Shown: one piece after another, positions 29,955-40,381 of the stretch
Position numbering within the stretch: the first letter of the stretch is position 1
Layout: each line of letters starts with the position of its first letter
Assembly: GCA_019749935.1 (NCBI GenBank)
Contig: JAIEPD010000010.1
Location: forward strand, 1 to 64,000
Direction of reading: 5' to 3'
Length of the DNA: 64,000 nucleotides
Source of the DNA: Alphaproteobacteria bacterium
GTDB lineage: Bacteria; Pseudomonadota; Alphaproteobacteria; Paracaedibacterales; CAIULA01
Translations under genes and position numbers: made by a program
The notes under the pieces: generated by a model
Told to the model about the DNA's origin: nothing
What the model saw: only the letters and a program-made list of their open reading frames with translations
Databases searched by the model: none

Positions 29955-30785
29955 ATGAAAAAATTTTATCAAGCATTCGTTTGTCTTTTTTTGATATTTT
30001 GCTCAGCTCCGGCGATCTCTGAGCAGAGATTTTTATTAGTTGCTCATGGTCCTTTTGATTATAAGCTTACTAAAGAATGCTCTGAGGGCCGAGTAGTGAT
30101 TGCACTCGATGGGGCTGCCGCTGACCTTTATAAATTTGAATTGCCAGTTGACTATATATTGGGTGACTTTGATTCTATTGAAGAACTTTCTAAAAAAGGC
30201 ATACTGATATTTGACGCTAAAGGTGCTTTGGAATATTTTAAAACGATTCAGGTGGCCGATGATTCAATTCTTACATTTGAGCCTTACAGGGCTGAGCAGA
30301 ATCGTGGGAAAAGAGATGTAACCTTCGTTAGAGCAAAATCTCAAAATTATACAGACCTTGAAAAAGGGATTCTCTTTTGTTTGAGCAAAAGGGCAGATAC
30401 AAATGAAAAGATAGACATTCAGATTGTTTGTGCTCTTGGCGGAGAGCGCAGCGATCACACAGTTACGAATCTTTTCTTTCTTAAAAAATATAATAAAGAA
30501 AAATATCCCAATTTGACGTTGAGTCTTTTAAATGCTGAAGAGACAATTCGGTTCTTAAAAGATGAAACAATAACAGTTCCATCCGCAGTTGGTGGGAAAT
30601 TTGGGTTGTTTGGTTTTCCCGTCGCATACGCTGATTGCAAGGAGTTAGCATGGCCTTTAGATAATATGAGATTAGAAATGGGCGTTATGGAGAGTGCCTG
30701 CAATGAGGTTATAAATTCATCTTTAACCGTTACTGTACGGGGAGAGGCGCTTATGATTGGTCCCAGGCCAAGAAAGAAGATTTAG
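29955..30785 (+). CDS. Thiamine pyrophosphokinase-like protein with signal peptide
   Basis: MKKFYQAFVCLFLIFCSAPAISEQ signal peptide; TPK motifs ALDGAAADL, LGDFDSI, GGERSDHTVTNLFFL; ORF-track TTG start at 29934 less likely. Confidence 0.75.
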   Translation: MKKFYQAFVCLFLIFCSAPAISEQRFLLVAHGPFDYKLTKECSEGRVVIALDGAAADLYKFELPVDYILGDFDSIEELSKKGILIFDAKGALEYFKTIQVADDSILTFEPYRAEQNRGKRDVTFVRAKSQNYTDLEKGILFCLSKRADTNEKIDIQIVCALGGERSDHTVTNLFFLKKYNKEKYPNLTLSLLNAEETIRFLKDETITVPSAVGGKFGLFGFPVAYADCKELAWPLDNMRLEMGVMESACNEVINSSLTVTVRGEALMIGPRPRKKI

Positions 30786-31675
30786 AATTTAACCTTCTTC
30801 AGCCATTGTTCTAGTCCATTATCAAAGAAATCTGGTTCCTCTAAGTGAGGCCAATGCCCGCTTTTAAGGCATTCTAAAAGGGTTAACTTACCCCTTAAAT
30901 CTTTTGCTATTTTTTCAGATTTCCAAAGAATAAGAGGAATGCAGTCAAAATCAAAAAGGCCGCCTGCTAGGAACACAGGGCACTGAATTTTTTCAACATT
31001 ATTTTCAATTGAAAAATTAGGAAGGACGTTATCAAAGAAATGTCCGACAATTTTTTCATCAGGATTTATGCCTTCCCATGTTTTTCGAATGACATTGTCA
31101 TCTATATTATAATCCGCCCAGTAGCATGCGGTTTCACTGATATATCCGTCAATTGTTAGTAAATGCTCATCTGGTTTTTTAATTTTTTGAAAATGGGCTC
31201 GCCTTTGCCTGTCGTTTTCCTTGCGTCCTTCATCTGCTGTTTCTTTAAAGTATTGTTGAGCCTTTTGGTTGTGGGCAGGATTCCACGCTGTTGGGGTTCC
31301 AACCATAATGACGCCTTTTATTCTTGGGTCTAATTTTGCTGTTTCTAAAGCGACAAGTCCATAACAGGAATGACCAAAAATTACATACTTATCTAACTGT
31401 AATTGATCAGCAATAGATTGAATGTCGCAGCAAACCTTTTCTATTGTTAAAGATTGAGGATTTGATAAAGCATCTCTTTTGTCCCAATAAAGATTGGTTG
31501 AATAAACAGTAAACATTTCTTTAAAGCGCGGAGAAATAGTATTTTCTGTTAATGATCCCCAACCTGTAACGATACACGGAAGAGGTCCGTTTCCAGAGAT
31601 GCGAAGAGGGTATTCTTTACTTGATAATGTAACAGATTTCAAGTTAGCTAAGGTGTTCATAAACAAACTTTTCAA
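30782..31675 (-). CDS. Alpha/beta hydrolase
   Basis: VIFGHSCYGLVALE nucleophile elbow; C-terminal SGHWPHLEEP. Confidence 0.88.
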   Translation of the reverse strand: MKSLFMNTLANLKSVTLSSKEYPLRISGNGPLPCIVTGWGSLTENTISPRFKEMFTVYSTNLYWDKRDALSNPQSLTIEKVCCDIQSIADQLQLDKYVIFGHSCYGLVALETAKLDPRIKGVIMVGTPTAWNPAHNQKAQQYFKETADEGRKENDRQRRAHFQKIKKPDEHLLTIDGYISETACYWADYNIDDNVIRKTWEGINPDEKIVGHFFDNVLPNFSIENNVEKIQCPVFLAGGLFDFDCIPLILWKSEKIAKDLRGKLTLLECLKSGHWPHLEEPDFFDNGLEQWLKKVKF

Positions 31676-31728
31676 AAATGATTGATAAACTGTTTATAAC
31701 AGACGCATCTTCTACAAACCATAATCAT

Positions 31729-32502
31729 TCAGTGTGCTGACTTTTTTGCAAGGATTCTCATAGAAAATTTGCGGTCATTTTGAATATCTTTGATAAGGTC
31801 TTGATGCTGATTCCATATTCCCGAAAAAAGGTCTTCGCCATATTCTTGTGTGATTGTCATTTTGCATTTTTCAAGATTTTTTAAGAGGTCCTGGACATAG
31901 CCAAGAAACATTTTGCTATCATTACGGAAGCTAATTTCATGAAATCCTGCATTTTGTAGGACTTGTCGGTAAGATTCTTGAGTTTCATGCACGAGGGGGC
32001 CTGCGTTATTGGGTGCAGATTGGGGAAAAATCCAGTCGGTGATAACAAATAAACCTGCTGGTTTTAATACCGTATTAACTTGTTGAAACAATGATGCCTT
32101 ATCGCGAACGTGGTTTAATACGCCTTTGCTGTACACCATATCAAATGATTCGGCATGATAAGGGATTTGCCCTTGGTCATCATAAACGGCAAAACTTAAT
32201 TGAGGAGCTATGTCCTTTGGGGCATTTTCGTACGCATATTTCACCATCCACGGATGAACTTCGACTCCAGATATTTTCATCTGATGATTTTTAGCTAAAT
32301 AAAATGCTATACCACCTAAGCCAAATCCTATGTCTAAAGCATTCAGATTTTTTGTTTCAAGATCAGAAAACATATATTCAACAGAGTCAAAGCCACCGAT
32401 TGAAATTAAGTTTTTCCCATAAATCGTTTCAAAAAGAGAAACATTTCTAAGGGAGTACACAGAATCAGATGATGATTTTTCAAAGGGAGTTTTTTCATTC
32501 AT
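31729..32502 (-). CDS. SAM-dependent methyltransferase (class I)
   Basis: LDIGFGLGGIAFYLAKN; DMVYSKGVLNHV. Confidence 0.9.
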   Translation of the reverse strand: MNEKTPFEKSSSDSVYSLRNVSLFETIYGKNLISIGGFDSVEYMFSDLETKNLNALDIGFGLGGIAFYLAKNHQMKISGVEVHPWMVKYAYENAPKDIAPQLSFAVYDDQGQIPYHAESFDMVYSKGVLNHVRDKASLFQQVNTVLKPAGLFVITDWIFPQSAPNNAGPLVHETQESYRQVLQNAGFHEISFRNDSKMFLGYVQDLLKNLEKCKMTITQEYGEDLFSGIWNQHQDLIKDIQNDRKFSMRILAKKSAH

Positions 32503-32516
32503 TCAATAGTATCTCT

Positions 32517-33215
32517 TTAAAATTTTATAGAGGACATAAAGATTGTAAACCATAATGACAAAAGGATGGCGGGTGAAAAAGGAAATTTTCTATCTTTTCT
32601 GCGATAAAACTGAAAACTGATGATTCCCCCAAGACCTGTCAAAAAAAGAAAAAGCGGAATGAAATCAGGAGGCAGCCAAAACCCTGAAAGAGAAAACAGA
32701 AAGATGTCCGCTGTTCCCATAGGTTTCGTGGTTTTGATGCATTTCCATGCAAAATAAAAAAGGATTGTTCCTCCTAACATAATGAAAGTAGGTATCGGAA
32801 TTTGCCCCTTAAGGTGCGACCCTAACCCGCTCAGAATTGCTAAAAGGCATAAGCTTGAAAGAGTTACGTGCAGCGTTTTCCAGTCAACCAAACTGATGTA
32901 AAAGCTGACAAGCGAAAAAGCATTGATCAGAATTCCAAAAGGTGTGATCCCAAAGGCTAAGGTGTTGATGAGAAAAACGAAAGCTAAGAATGCCTCAAGG
33001 GTCCCATATTTTAATGAAGGGCGATGACCGCACCGACATGCGGTTTTGAGAAATGAGGAGAATATGGGGATAAGCTGTTTGACTTTAAGAGGATGATGGC
33101 AATGATCACAAACAGAAAAGCGCCAAAGCGAAGATAGGGGGTGTTCTGTGAGGGAAATGGTAAAGCTTCCTAAGATAGCACCCAGAAGGGGAGAGATGAC
33201 TAACGGTCCTATCAT
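32517..33215 (-). CDS. Prepilin peptidase (A24)
   Basis: CDHCHHPL...CRCGHRPS Zn motif; GTADIFLFSLSGFW. Confidence 0.85.
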   Translation of the reverse strand: MIGPLVISPLLGAILGSFTISLTEHPLSSLWRFSVCDHCHHPLKVKQLIPIFSSFLKTACRCGHRPSLKYGTLEAFLAFVFLINTLAFGITPFGILINAFSLVSFYISLVDWKTLHVTLSSLCLLAILSGLGSHLKGQIPIPTFIMLGGTILFYFAWKCIKTTKPMGTADIFLFSLSGFWLPPDFIPLFLFLTGLGGIISFQFYRRKDRKFPFSPAILLSLWFTIFMSSIKF

Positions 33216-33229
33216 CTCTACTCCTTTTT

Positions 33230-33826
33230 TTATACGTTAAGGTTTTTCTCAACAAATGACCAATTTACTAACTTGGTTAAAAAGGCATCAACAAAGTCAG
33301 CGCGGCGGTTCTGGTAATCTAAGTAATAAGCATGTTCCCAAACATCACATGTCAAAAGGGCTGTCATTCCGTGCGCCATGGGCAGATCAGCATTGCCTGT
33401 TTTAGTGATTTTTAATTTTCCTTGATCAAGTACAAGCCAGGCCCAACCACTCCCAAATTGTGTCAGTGCGGCTTGCTTGAACGCATTATAAAATTCTTCA
33501 TAAGAATTAAAGGATTCTGTGATCATATCCAAAAGACGTCCTGTTGGCTTGCCGCCGCCTTCTGCCTGCATGCAATTCCAGAAAAATGTATGGTTCCAAA
33601 CTTGTGCGGCATTATTGAAAATACCGACCTGGTCTGGATTTTTAGCTGTCTTTTTTATAATTTCTTCTAAGGAAAGTGATTCAAGATCTGTATCTTTTAT
33701 CAAATTATTAAGATTGGTGACATACGTCTGATGATGCTTTCCATGGTGAAAAGAGAGCGTGTTTGCAGAAATTGAAGGCTCAAGAGCATCCATCGGATAG
33801 GGGAGAGGAGGCAAAACATGAAGCAT
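33230..33826 (-). CDS. sodB: Superoxide dismutase (Fe/Mn family)
   Basis: LSFHHGKHHQTYVTNLN, NNAAQVWNHTFFWNCM, GSGWAWLV, CDVWEHAYYLDYQNRR. Confidence 0.97.
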   Translation of the reverse strand: MLHVLPPLPYPMDALEPSISANTLSFHHGKHHQTYVTNLNNLIKDTDLESLSLEEIIKKTAKNPDQVGIFNNAAQVWNHTFFWNCMQAEGGGKPTGRLLDMITESFNSYEEFYNAFKQAALTQFGSGWAWLVLDQGKLKITKTGNADLPMAHGMTALLTCDVWEHAYYLDYQNRRADFVDAFLTKLVNWSFVEKNLNV

Positions 33827-33896
33827 AGCTGAATCCTATTATTAATTGAAACTGATTAAACTTATCAGATTCAGCTTTGTTTATGAATACAGATTC

Positions 33897-34679
33897 TTAT
33901 ACAGCTTCTAGGCTAATTTGTCTTTGCCCTTCTGGAAGAGGATTCGCCAAAACAGCAAATTCACTTTGCCCTGCAGGGGTTCCTTTTGCAGAAGCTGCGT
34001 CTTCGTTTGGATCGCGCAATACATACCCGCGGCCCCAGACAGTTTCGATATAGTTATCTTCACCTAAAGCTTCGGCGATTTTGCGGCGAAGTTTGCAAAT
34101 GAATACATCAATGATTTTTAGTTCAGGTTCATCCATGCCACCATAAAGATGGTTTAAGAACATTTCCTTTGTTAAGGTTGTGCCTTTTCTTAAAGATAAA
34201 AGCTCTAAAATTGCATATTCTTTGCCTGTTAAATTCAAGGTTTCATTATCAACACTTGCAATTCGTTTTTGTAAGTTTACCATTAAACGGCCAATGCGAA
34301 TCATAGAATCAGAATGACCACGTGAACGGCGCACAATGGCATGTGCTCTCGCTAATAATTCAACTTTGCTAAAAGGTTTTGTCAAATAGTCATCGGCGCC
34401 AAAGCCTAGACCTTTGACTTTGTCATCTGTTTCACTAAGGCCTGATAGAACCAAAATTGGTGTTTTAATGTTAGCAGCACGCAAACGGCGAAGAACCTCA
34501 AAGCCATCAATGTCAGGCAGCATTAGATCAAGAATAATGAGATCATATTCGTACAATTTGCCAATCTCAAGACCATCTTCCCCAAGGTCTGTTGTATCAC
34601 AGACAAATCCTTCGTTTTTTAACGTGGATTCAAGACCTTTTGCTGTGGCGGAATCGTCTTCAATTAATAATACACGCAT
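33897..34679 (-). CDS. ctrA: Cell-cycle response regulator CtrA
   Basis: [67 protein letters not shown]. Confidence 0.95.
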   Translation of the reverse strand: MRVLLIEDDSATAKGLESTLKNEGFVCDTTDLGEDGLEIGKLYEYDLIILDLMLPDIDGFEVLRRLRAANIKTPILVLSGLSETDDKVKGLGFGADDYLTKPFSKVELLARAHAIVRRSRGHSDSMIRIGRLMVNLQKRIASVDNETLNLTGKEYAILELLSLRKGTTLTKEMFLNHLYGGMDEPELKIIDVFICKLRRKIAEALGEDNYIETVWGRGYVLRDPNEDAASAKGTPAGQSEFAVLANPLPEGQRQISLEAV

Positions 34680-35066
34680 GACTTTACTACCTATTTCTAC
34701 ACTCTTAGATAAAATGCTAGCAAAATTTTATTAAAATACCTAACATAATATTTTTTTTATTTTCCGAATTTTTAAGAATTTGTTTACCTTTTACGTTTAT
34801 CAAGTTGGTTAGATAAAAAAGAATTTCTCACTAGGCAATGTTTTTTTAAATGATCCCCGTTGGCGGATGAAAAGGATGCAGTTATTGGCTTTATATGAGG
34901 GTGCGGTGAGTATAGTTTGGCCTTTGCGGGGCCCACCTCGAAACCCCAAAACGGCCGCCCAACCCAACCGCCTCCACAACAAAACCTTACCTCTTCCCTT
35001 TTTATCGCCTTTAAAAGGTTTACAAAGTTCCAATCTTAGATATAGGTTCCATCCCACAAAAAAGTA

Positions 35067-35081
35067 GTCTATACTATAGAC
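35067..35081. promoter_or_regulatory. Perfect 7-bp inverted repeat, possible operator
   Basis: GTCTATA-C-TATAGAC. Confidence 0.35.
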
Positions 35082-35282
35082 ACGCGCGTATCTAAAGTTA
35101 AAACACGATAAACCTTTGTCAATATATGAACAAAGGCGGTTTTAGCAACCAGTTTCGGACCCGGCGCAATCCGGGTCTAAACTTACCTCCACACTTAAAT
35201 ATAGATATACAATATTAATATATTATTAAAAATGATAAGTTTTTTGAACCATCTTGCCGGATGGTAAGGCAAAAAAGATCGA

Positions 35283-35408
35283 ATGATTACCATGTATAAT
35301 TCTGATGTTGATTCACTCAGTGTAATCGAAAGTTTGTTAATTGCTCGCGAACGTAATGCTTTAAATGGCCTATCAATTAACGAACTGCGAGAAGAAGGAC
35401 GTCGTTAA
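35283..35408 (+). CDS. Possible 41-aa small protein
   Basis: MITMYNSDVDSLSVIESLLIARERNALNGLSINELREEGRR*; protein-like composition, no clear RBS. Confidence 0.35.
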   Translation: MITMYNSDVDSLSVIESLLIARERNALNGLSINELREEGRR

Positions 35409-35607
35409 ATGGGGCGCCTTTTGTTATTGGTTGCTCTGTTACGATAGTATGTGTGTCTTAAGGAGGAATCTTTTGTTCATTCAAACGCAGTGCTCTCTTC
35501 TATCTAGAAACTCACATTTTTCTCTTTTGAAACTCCCTAATCCTTTTAACTTTCTATTAAGAATTACTGCTTAATCTATTTCTTAATACAAAGAGAGGGA
35601 GCAGAAG

Positions 35608-35871
35608 ATGGCGGAAAAAAGGTTTGGAAAAATTCTTATAGCAGCTAGTGTTTTGGCAGGTTTTAGCATAACGGAAGCTTATAGTATGGAAGCTGGATTC
35701 TCAGATAGTGGTTTGTTTTTTCTTGGTCAAGCTATTCAAAGAAAATTCCAAGAAAAAAATGACAATACTGACAATCAAGATTATCGAACTAATGAACCAA
35801 TTTCCCCTTTTGCACTTTCTTCCCCTTCTTTAAGTGATGATTTTATGGGTGAAAAAGAAGAAGCTGATTAA
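35608..35871 (+). CDS. Small secreted hypothetical protein
   Basis: Signal-like N-terminus FGKILIAASVLAGFSITEAYS; RBS agagagggag upstream. Confidence 0.6.
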   Translation: MAEKRFGKILIAASVLAGFSITEAYSMEAGFSDSGLFFLGQAIQRKFQEKNDNTDNQDYRTNEPISPFALSSPSLSDDFMGEKEEAD

Positions 35872-37478
35872 CTCGGTAAAATATCAAAGGCTGCTTTGAT
35901 TAAGGTTTTGGTATAAGGGGTTTCTGGATTATTAAAAATTTTATCTACAGAACCTTCTTCTACAATTTGACCATTTTTCATAACAATAATACGATGACTC
36001 ATGGCCCTTACAACTTTCAGGTCATGGCTGATAAATAAATAACTCAAATGATGTTTCGTTTGTAAACTTCTCAGTAAATCAATGACTTCTGCTTGAATTG
36101 AACGATCGAGAGCAGATGTTGGCTCATCTAATATTAAAAGTCTTGGCTGCAGAATAAGAGCTCTAGCTATAGCGATCCTCTGGCGTTGTCCTCCTGAAAA
36201 TTCATGTGGGTAACGGTTTTTGAATCTGGGGTCAATTCCAACCTCTTCTAATCGATGGGAAACAGCTTCTTCTATTTGTTTGGGGGTAAGCTCTTTATTA
36301 TGGACAACCAAACCTTCTGCCACAATTTGTCCAATAGAAAGGCGCGGATTTAAAGATCCAAAAGGGTCTTGAAAAATAATCTGCATGGACCGTCTGATTG
36401 GTCTTAGCTCTCTGGATTTTAAAGTATTAAGATCGATTCCATCAAAAACAATTTTTCCACCCTGATTGGCTTGTAATTTTAAAAGAGTATAGGCAAGGGT
36501 GCTTTTTCCAGAGCCGCTTTCACCAACAATTCCTAAAGTTTCTCCTATGTTCAGATTAAGGCTAACATGATCAACGGCCTTGATTACCTTTTCCTGTTTC
36601 CTTGAAAACAAAGGTTTAGGTTTCTCAAATGTAACGCATAAATCTTTCGAGCTTAAAATAATTTCAGGATGTAAAGGAAGCGGAGCTGGTGCACCAGAGG
36701 GTTCTGATGTAATCAAATGCTGCGTATAAGGATGCTGTGGGTTTTTTAAGACATCAAGAGTCTTTCCAGCCTCAATAATTTCACCATAACGCATTACAGC
36801 AATTTGTTCTGACATTTTAGCAACCATGCCCAAATCATGGCTGATCAATAGCAATGCCATTTTAAAACGCTTTTGCAATGATTGAATCAGCTCTAAAATG
36901 CTGGCTTGAATGGTGACATCCAGGGCGGTTGTTGGTTCATCTGCAATAAGGAGTTTCGGCTCGCACGCCAAAGCCATTGCAATCATCACGCGTTGACGTT
37001 GTCCGCCTGACAATTGATGAGGAAAAGCTTTCAAACGATCAACGCCGTCTTCAAATCCAACAAGTTTCAAAAGATCAACAACCTCTGAATAAGCTTGCGA
37101 TCGTGTTAGTTTCTTATGAATCTCTAAGGGCTCTGCAATTTGTTTTTCAATGGTATGAAGCGGATTGAGGGCTGTCATTGGTTCTTGAAAAATCATACCA
37201 ATTTCGCGGCCACGAACTTTTTGTAAGATATCTTCTGATTGATTCAAAAGCTCTTGACCTTGAAATAAAATGGAACCTGTCGGATGGCTGGCTTGCGGAT
37301 AAGGCAAAAGGCCCAAAATAGACAAAGCGCTTACAGATTTTCCAGAGCCACTTTCCCCAACAAGAGCCAAAGTTTGCCCCTGATCAAGGTCAAAAGAAAC
37401 GCCTTTAACGGCGATATGATCGCTTTGATTGTTTTGGTGAAAAGCAACGCCAAGATTATTAACTTTGAGTAAGGTCAT
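35868..37478 (-). CDS. yejF: Peptide ABC transporter, fused ATP-binding protein
   Basis: Two ABC cassettes with Walker A GESGSGKS and LSGGQRQR / FSGGQRQR. Confidence 0.95.
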   Translation of the reverse strand: MTLLKVNNLGVAFHQNNQSDHIAVKGVSFDLDQGQTLALVGESGSGKSVSALSILGLLPYPQASHPTGSILFQGQELLNQSEDILQKVRGREIGMIFQEPMTALNPLHTIEKQIAEPLEIHKKLTRSQAYSEVVDLLKLVGFEDGVDRLKAFPHQLSGGQRQRVMIAMALACEPKLLIADEPTTALDVTIQASILELIQSLQKRFKMALLLISHDLGMVAKMSEQIAVMRYGEIIEAGKTLDVLKNPQHPYTQHLITSEPSGAPAPLPLHPEIILSSKDLCVTFEKPKPLFSRKQEKVIKAVDHVSLNLNIGETLGIVGESGSGKSTLAYTLLKLQANQGGKIVFDGIDLNTLKSRELRPIRRSMQIIFQDPFGSLNPRLSIGQIVAEGLVVHNKELTPKQIEEAVSHRLEEVGIDPRFKNRYPHEFSGGQRQRIAIARALILQPRLLILDEPTSALDRSIQAEVIDLLRSLQTKHHLSYLFISHDLKVVRAMSHRIIVMKNGQIVEEGSVDKIFNNPETPYTKTLIKAAFDILPS

Positions 37479-37482
37479 CGAA

Positions 37483-38235
37483 TTATATAGCTTTAAGTTT
37501 AAAAGGGTAGGGAATAGAGTTCTTGTCTTTTATGGAAAATTGCCTAGAGATAGCTTTCCAATCTCTTTCTCCAAGCGATTTTTCAAAAGATAACAATTGC
37601 TGACACGATTTTTCGCAAACAACAGGATTTGGCATAATCAGTTTCTCACGGCTATTTAAGGCAAGGCATTGAACTTTGCAGGCTTCCTCTAAATGATGTG
37701 TAAAAAAGAAAGCTTCTTGGATGTTAGAACCACAAGTCACTGTCCCATGATTTCGAAGGATGATCGTTTTATTATCTTTTCCCATAATTGATTTTAATAT
37801 TTCTTCTTGCTTATCTGGGTCCAGGACAAGGGAATCGTAACCTTGATAAGAAACGCGATTATAAAAATGTAGGGCAAACTGGCTAATTGGTAAAAGCCCA
37901 CATTCCATGGCAGATACTGAGACGCCTGCTGTTGTATGAAGATGGAAAATGGCATTAATGTCAGGGCGACTTTTATAAATGGCGCTGTGAAGCGCATATC
38001 CAGTGGGATTGTATTCTTCTTTTTTTCCTTCTAAGACATCACCAGAGAGGGAAACGTGTAAAAGGGATGAAGGTGTGACTTCTGAATAAAGAAAACCAAA
38101 AGGATAGATATAAAAGCTATCTTTTCCGGGAAGGCGCGCTGAAAGATGTGTATACGTCATATTATCAAGCTTCATGGATGCTAGGGCTTGATAGGCAATG
38201 GTAAGATTGTTTTTAAGAGAAGTTATTTCATCCAT
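37483..38235 (-). CDS. Class II aldolase/adducin domain protein
   Basis: MTYTHLSARLPG, AIFHLHTTAGVSVSAM, ILRNHGTVTCG. Confidence 0.9.
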   Translation of the reverse strand: MDEITSLKNNLTIAYQALASMKLDNMTYTHLSARLPGKDSFYIYPFGFLYSEVTPSSLLHVSLSGDVLEGKKEEYNPTGYALHSAIYKSRPDINAIFHLHTTAGVSVSAMECGLLPISQFALHFYNRVSYQGYDSLVLDPDKQEEILKSIMGKDNKTIILRNHGTVTCGSNIQEAFFFTHHLEEACKVQCLALNSREKLIMPNPVVCEKSCQQLLSFEKSLGERDWKAISRQFSIKDKNSIPYPFKLKAI

Positions 38236-38245
38236 GAGAAAATTT

Positions 38246-39277
38246 CTACCTTAAGAATTTATTTTGACGTGGATCAAAGGCATCTCGGACGGCTTCACCA
38301 ATGAAAATTAAGAGGCTTAAAATAAAAGCAATTGAGAAAAATCCTGTTAACCCAAGCCAAGGCGCATGGATATTGTTTTTGCCTTGAGTTAATAACTCAC
38401 CCAAAGATGCAGAGCCAGGCGGCAAGCCAAAACCTAAGAAATCAAGCGATGTTAAGGTCGTAATCGAGCCATTTAAAATAAAGGGAATATACGTAATGGT
38501 TGCAATCATGGCATTCGGTAACATATGCCTTAAGATAATTCTAAATGTTGGTACGCCAAGCGCTTCGGCTGCCCTTACATATTCAAGCGTTCTTGCCCTA
38601 AAGAACTCAGCACGGACGACACCAACCAGCATCATCCAGCTAAAAAGCAGCATAATTCCAAGCAGCCACCAAAAATTAGGCTCAATCATGCTGGAGAGGA
38701 TAATAAGAAGATAGAGAATCGGAAGACCATTCCAAATTTCGATAAAACGCTGAAAGATAAGGTCAGTTTTTCCGCCAAAGTATCCTTGAATAGCGCCGGC
38801 TATGATACCAATGATCGCTGAGAAAAAAGTTAGTGTGATGCCAAATAAAATGGAGACTCTGAAACCATAGATTGAACGTGCTAAAACGTCTCTGCCTTGA
38901 TCATCTGTGCCAAGCCAATTATCAGATGAAGGAGGGGCAGGGGCTGGAACGGGCAAATTATAATTGACGGTTTGAATGCCAAAGGGAATTGGTGGAAAAA
39001 GAAGCCAGCCATCCTTTTCAATAAGGTTTCTTACTGTCGGATCACGATAATTAGCTGCGGTTTCAAAAGTTCCACCAAAGGTTGTTTCAGAATAGCTTTT
39101 CACAAGGGGACAATAGTAATCCCCTTTATAGGAAACTAAAATAGGTTGATCATTTGCGATCAGTTCAGCAAAAAGGGTAACTACAAAAAGTCCAATAAAT
39201 AACCAAAAAGCCCAATAGCCGCGCTTGTTAGCTTTAAATTGCTGAAGACGTCTTAGGGTAATGGGGGATAATTTCAT
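38246..39277 (-). CDS. yejE: Peptide ABC transporter permease
   Basis: KRGYWAFWLFIGLFVVTLFAELIANDQP; DPP-type permease motif EAARALGVP-like AEALGVPTFRIILRHMLPNA. Confidence 0.95.
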   Translation of the reverse strand: MKLSPITLRRLQQFKANKRGYWAFWLFIGLFVVTLFAELIANDQPILVSYKGDYYCPLVKSYSETTFGGTFETAANYRDPTVRNLIEKDGWLLFPPIPFGIQTVNYNLPVPAPAPPSSDNWLGTDDQGRDVLARSIYGFRVSILFGITLTFFSAIIGIIAGAIQGYFGGKTDLIFQRFIEIWNGLPILYLLIILSSMIEPNFWWLLGIMLLFSWMMLVGVVRAEFFRARTLEYVRAAEALGVPTFRIILRHMLPNAMIATITYIPFILNGSITTLTSLDFLGFGLPPGSASLGELLTQGKNNIHAPWLGLTGFFSIAFILSLLIFIGEAVRDAFDPRQNKFLR

Positions 39278-39280
39278 TTT

Positions 39281-40381
39281 CTACCCCCGGCTTGCACTAA
39301 GATCGATACGACGATCGACAATCATGTACATCATATCTCCGATCAAATGAAGCGCCATTCCTAAAAGAGTGAACATATAAAGGGTGCCAAACATAACAGG
39401 GTAATCACGGCTCATGGCAGATTCAAATCCCAAAAGTCCAAGGCCATCGAGAGAAAACAAGACTTCAATTAAAAGCGATGAGGTGAACAAAATATGGATA
39501 AAAGCCATCGGGAAGCCTGCAATGACAATCAACATGGCGTTTCTAAAAATATGCCCATATAAAATACGTCTTTCGGCAAGGCCTTTCGCGCGGGCGGTTG
39601 TTACATATTGTTTATGGATTTCATCAAGAAAGGAATTTTTAGTTAATAAAGTCAATTTAGCAAAGCCGCCAATCACCATTGCCGTAATGGGCAGGGCAAG
39701 ATGCCAAAAATAATCCAGACATTTTCCAAACAAATTTAACGAGTGCCAGTTATCAGATGTCAGGCCCCTTAAAGGAAAAACATTCCAAAAGCTGCCACCT
39801 GCAAAAACAATGATTAAAAAAAGTGCAAAAAGAAAACTAGGAATTGCATAGGCAATGATGACAACGCCGCTTGTCCAAATATCAAAGGCAGAGCCGTCAT
39901 GGACTGCTTTTTTAATTCCAATTGGAATGGAGATTAAATAGACAAGCAAAGTGGTCCAAAGACCAAGAGAAACAGAGACAGGCAGTTTTGAAGTGACAAG
40001 TGAGACAACGCTTTGATCGCGAAAATAGCTTTTTCCAAAATCAAAGGTTAGATAATTTCCAATCATTTTGAAAAACCGTTCATGAGCTGGTTTATCAAAA
40101 CCGAATTGTATCTCTAATTCTTTGATAAGCGCTGGGTCTATCCCTTGGGCGCCTCTATAGGTATGTTCTTGAAAGCTGTCGCCATGAATACTTTGTGTGC
40201 CGATATCTTGCCCAGCCCCACCGAGTCTGCTGTCAAGATCAGAGGACTGCCCGCGAAGTTTTGCAACGATCTGTTGAATAGGACCGCCAGGCGCTGCTTG
40301 GATGATAATAAAGTTTATTAGCATGATTCCAAACAATGTTGGAATCATCAAAAGCAAACGGCGTAAAATGTAACTAGTCAT
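39281..40381 (-). CDS. yejB: Peptide ABC transporter permease
   Basis: MTSYILRRLLLMIPTLFGIMLINFIIIQAAPGGP; ARAKGLAERRILYGHIFRNAM. Confidence 0.95.
   Translation of the reverse strand: MTSYILRRLLLMIPTLFGIMLINFIIIQAAPGGPIQQIVAKLRGQSSDLDSRLGGAGQDIGTQSIHGDSFQEHTYRGAQGIDPALIKELEIQFGFDKPAHERFFKMIGNYLTFDFGKSYFRDQSVVSLVTSKLPVSVSLGLWTTLLVYLISIPIGIKKAVHDGSAFDIWTSGVVIIAYAIPSFLFALFLIIVFAGGSFWNVFPLRGLTSDNWHSLNLFGKCLDYFWHLALPITAMVIGGFAKLTLLTKNSFLDEIHKQYVTTARAKGLAERRILYGHIFRNAMLIVIAGFPMAFIHILFTSSLLIEVLFSLDGLGLLGFESAMSRDYPVMFGTLYMFTLLGMALHLIGDMMYMIVDRRIDLSASRG

Noticed and set aside
34809-35067. ORF-track frames 34809-35057(-) and 34867-35067(+)
   Set aside because: They overlap each other on opposite strands across a hairpin-rich region and have no recognisable domains; more likely structured noncoding DNA.
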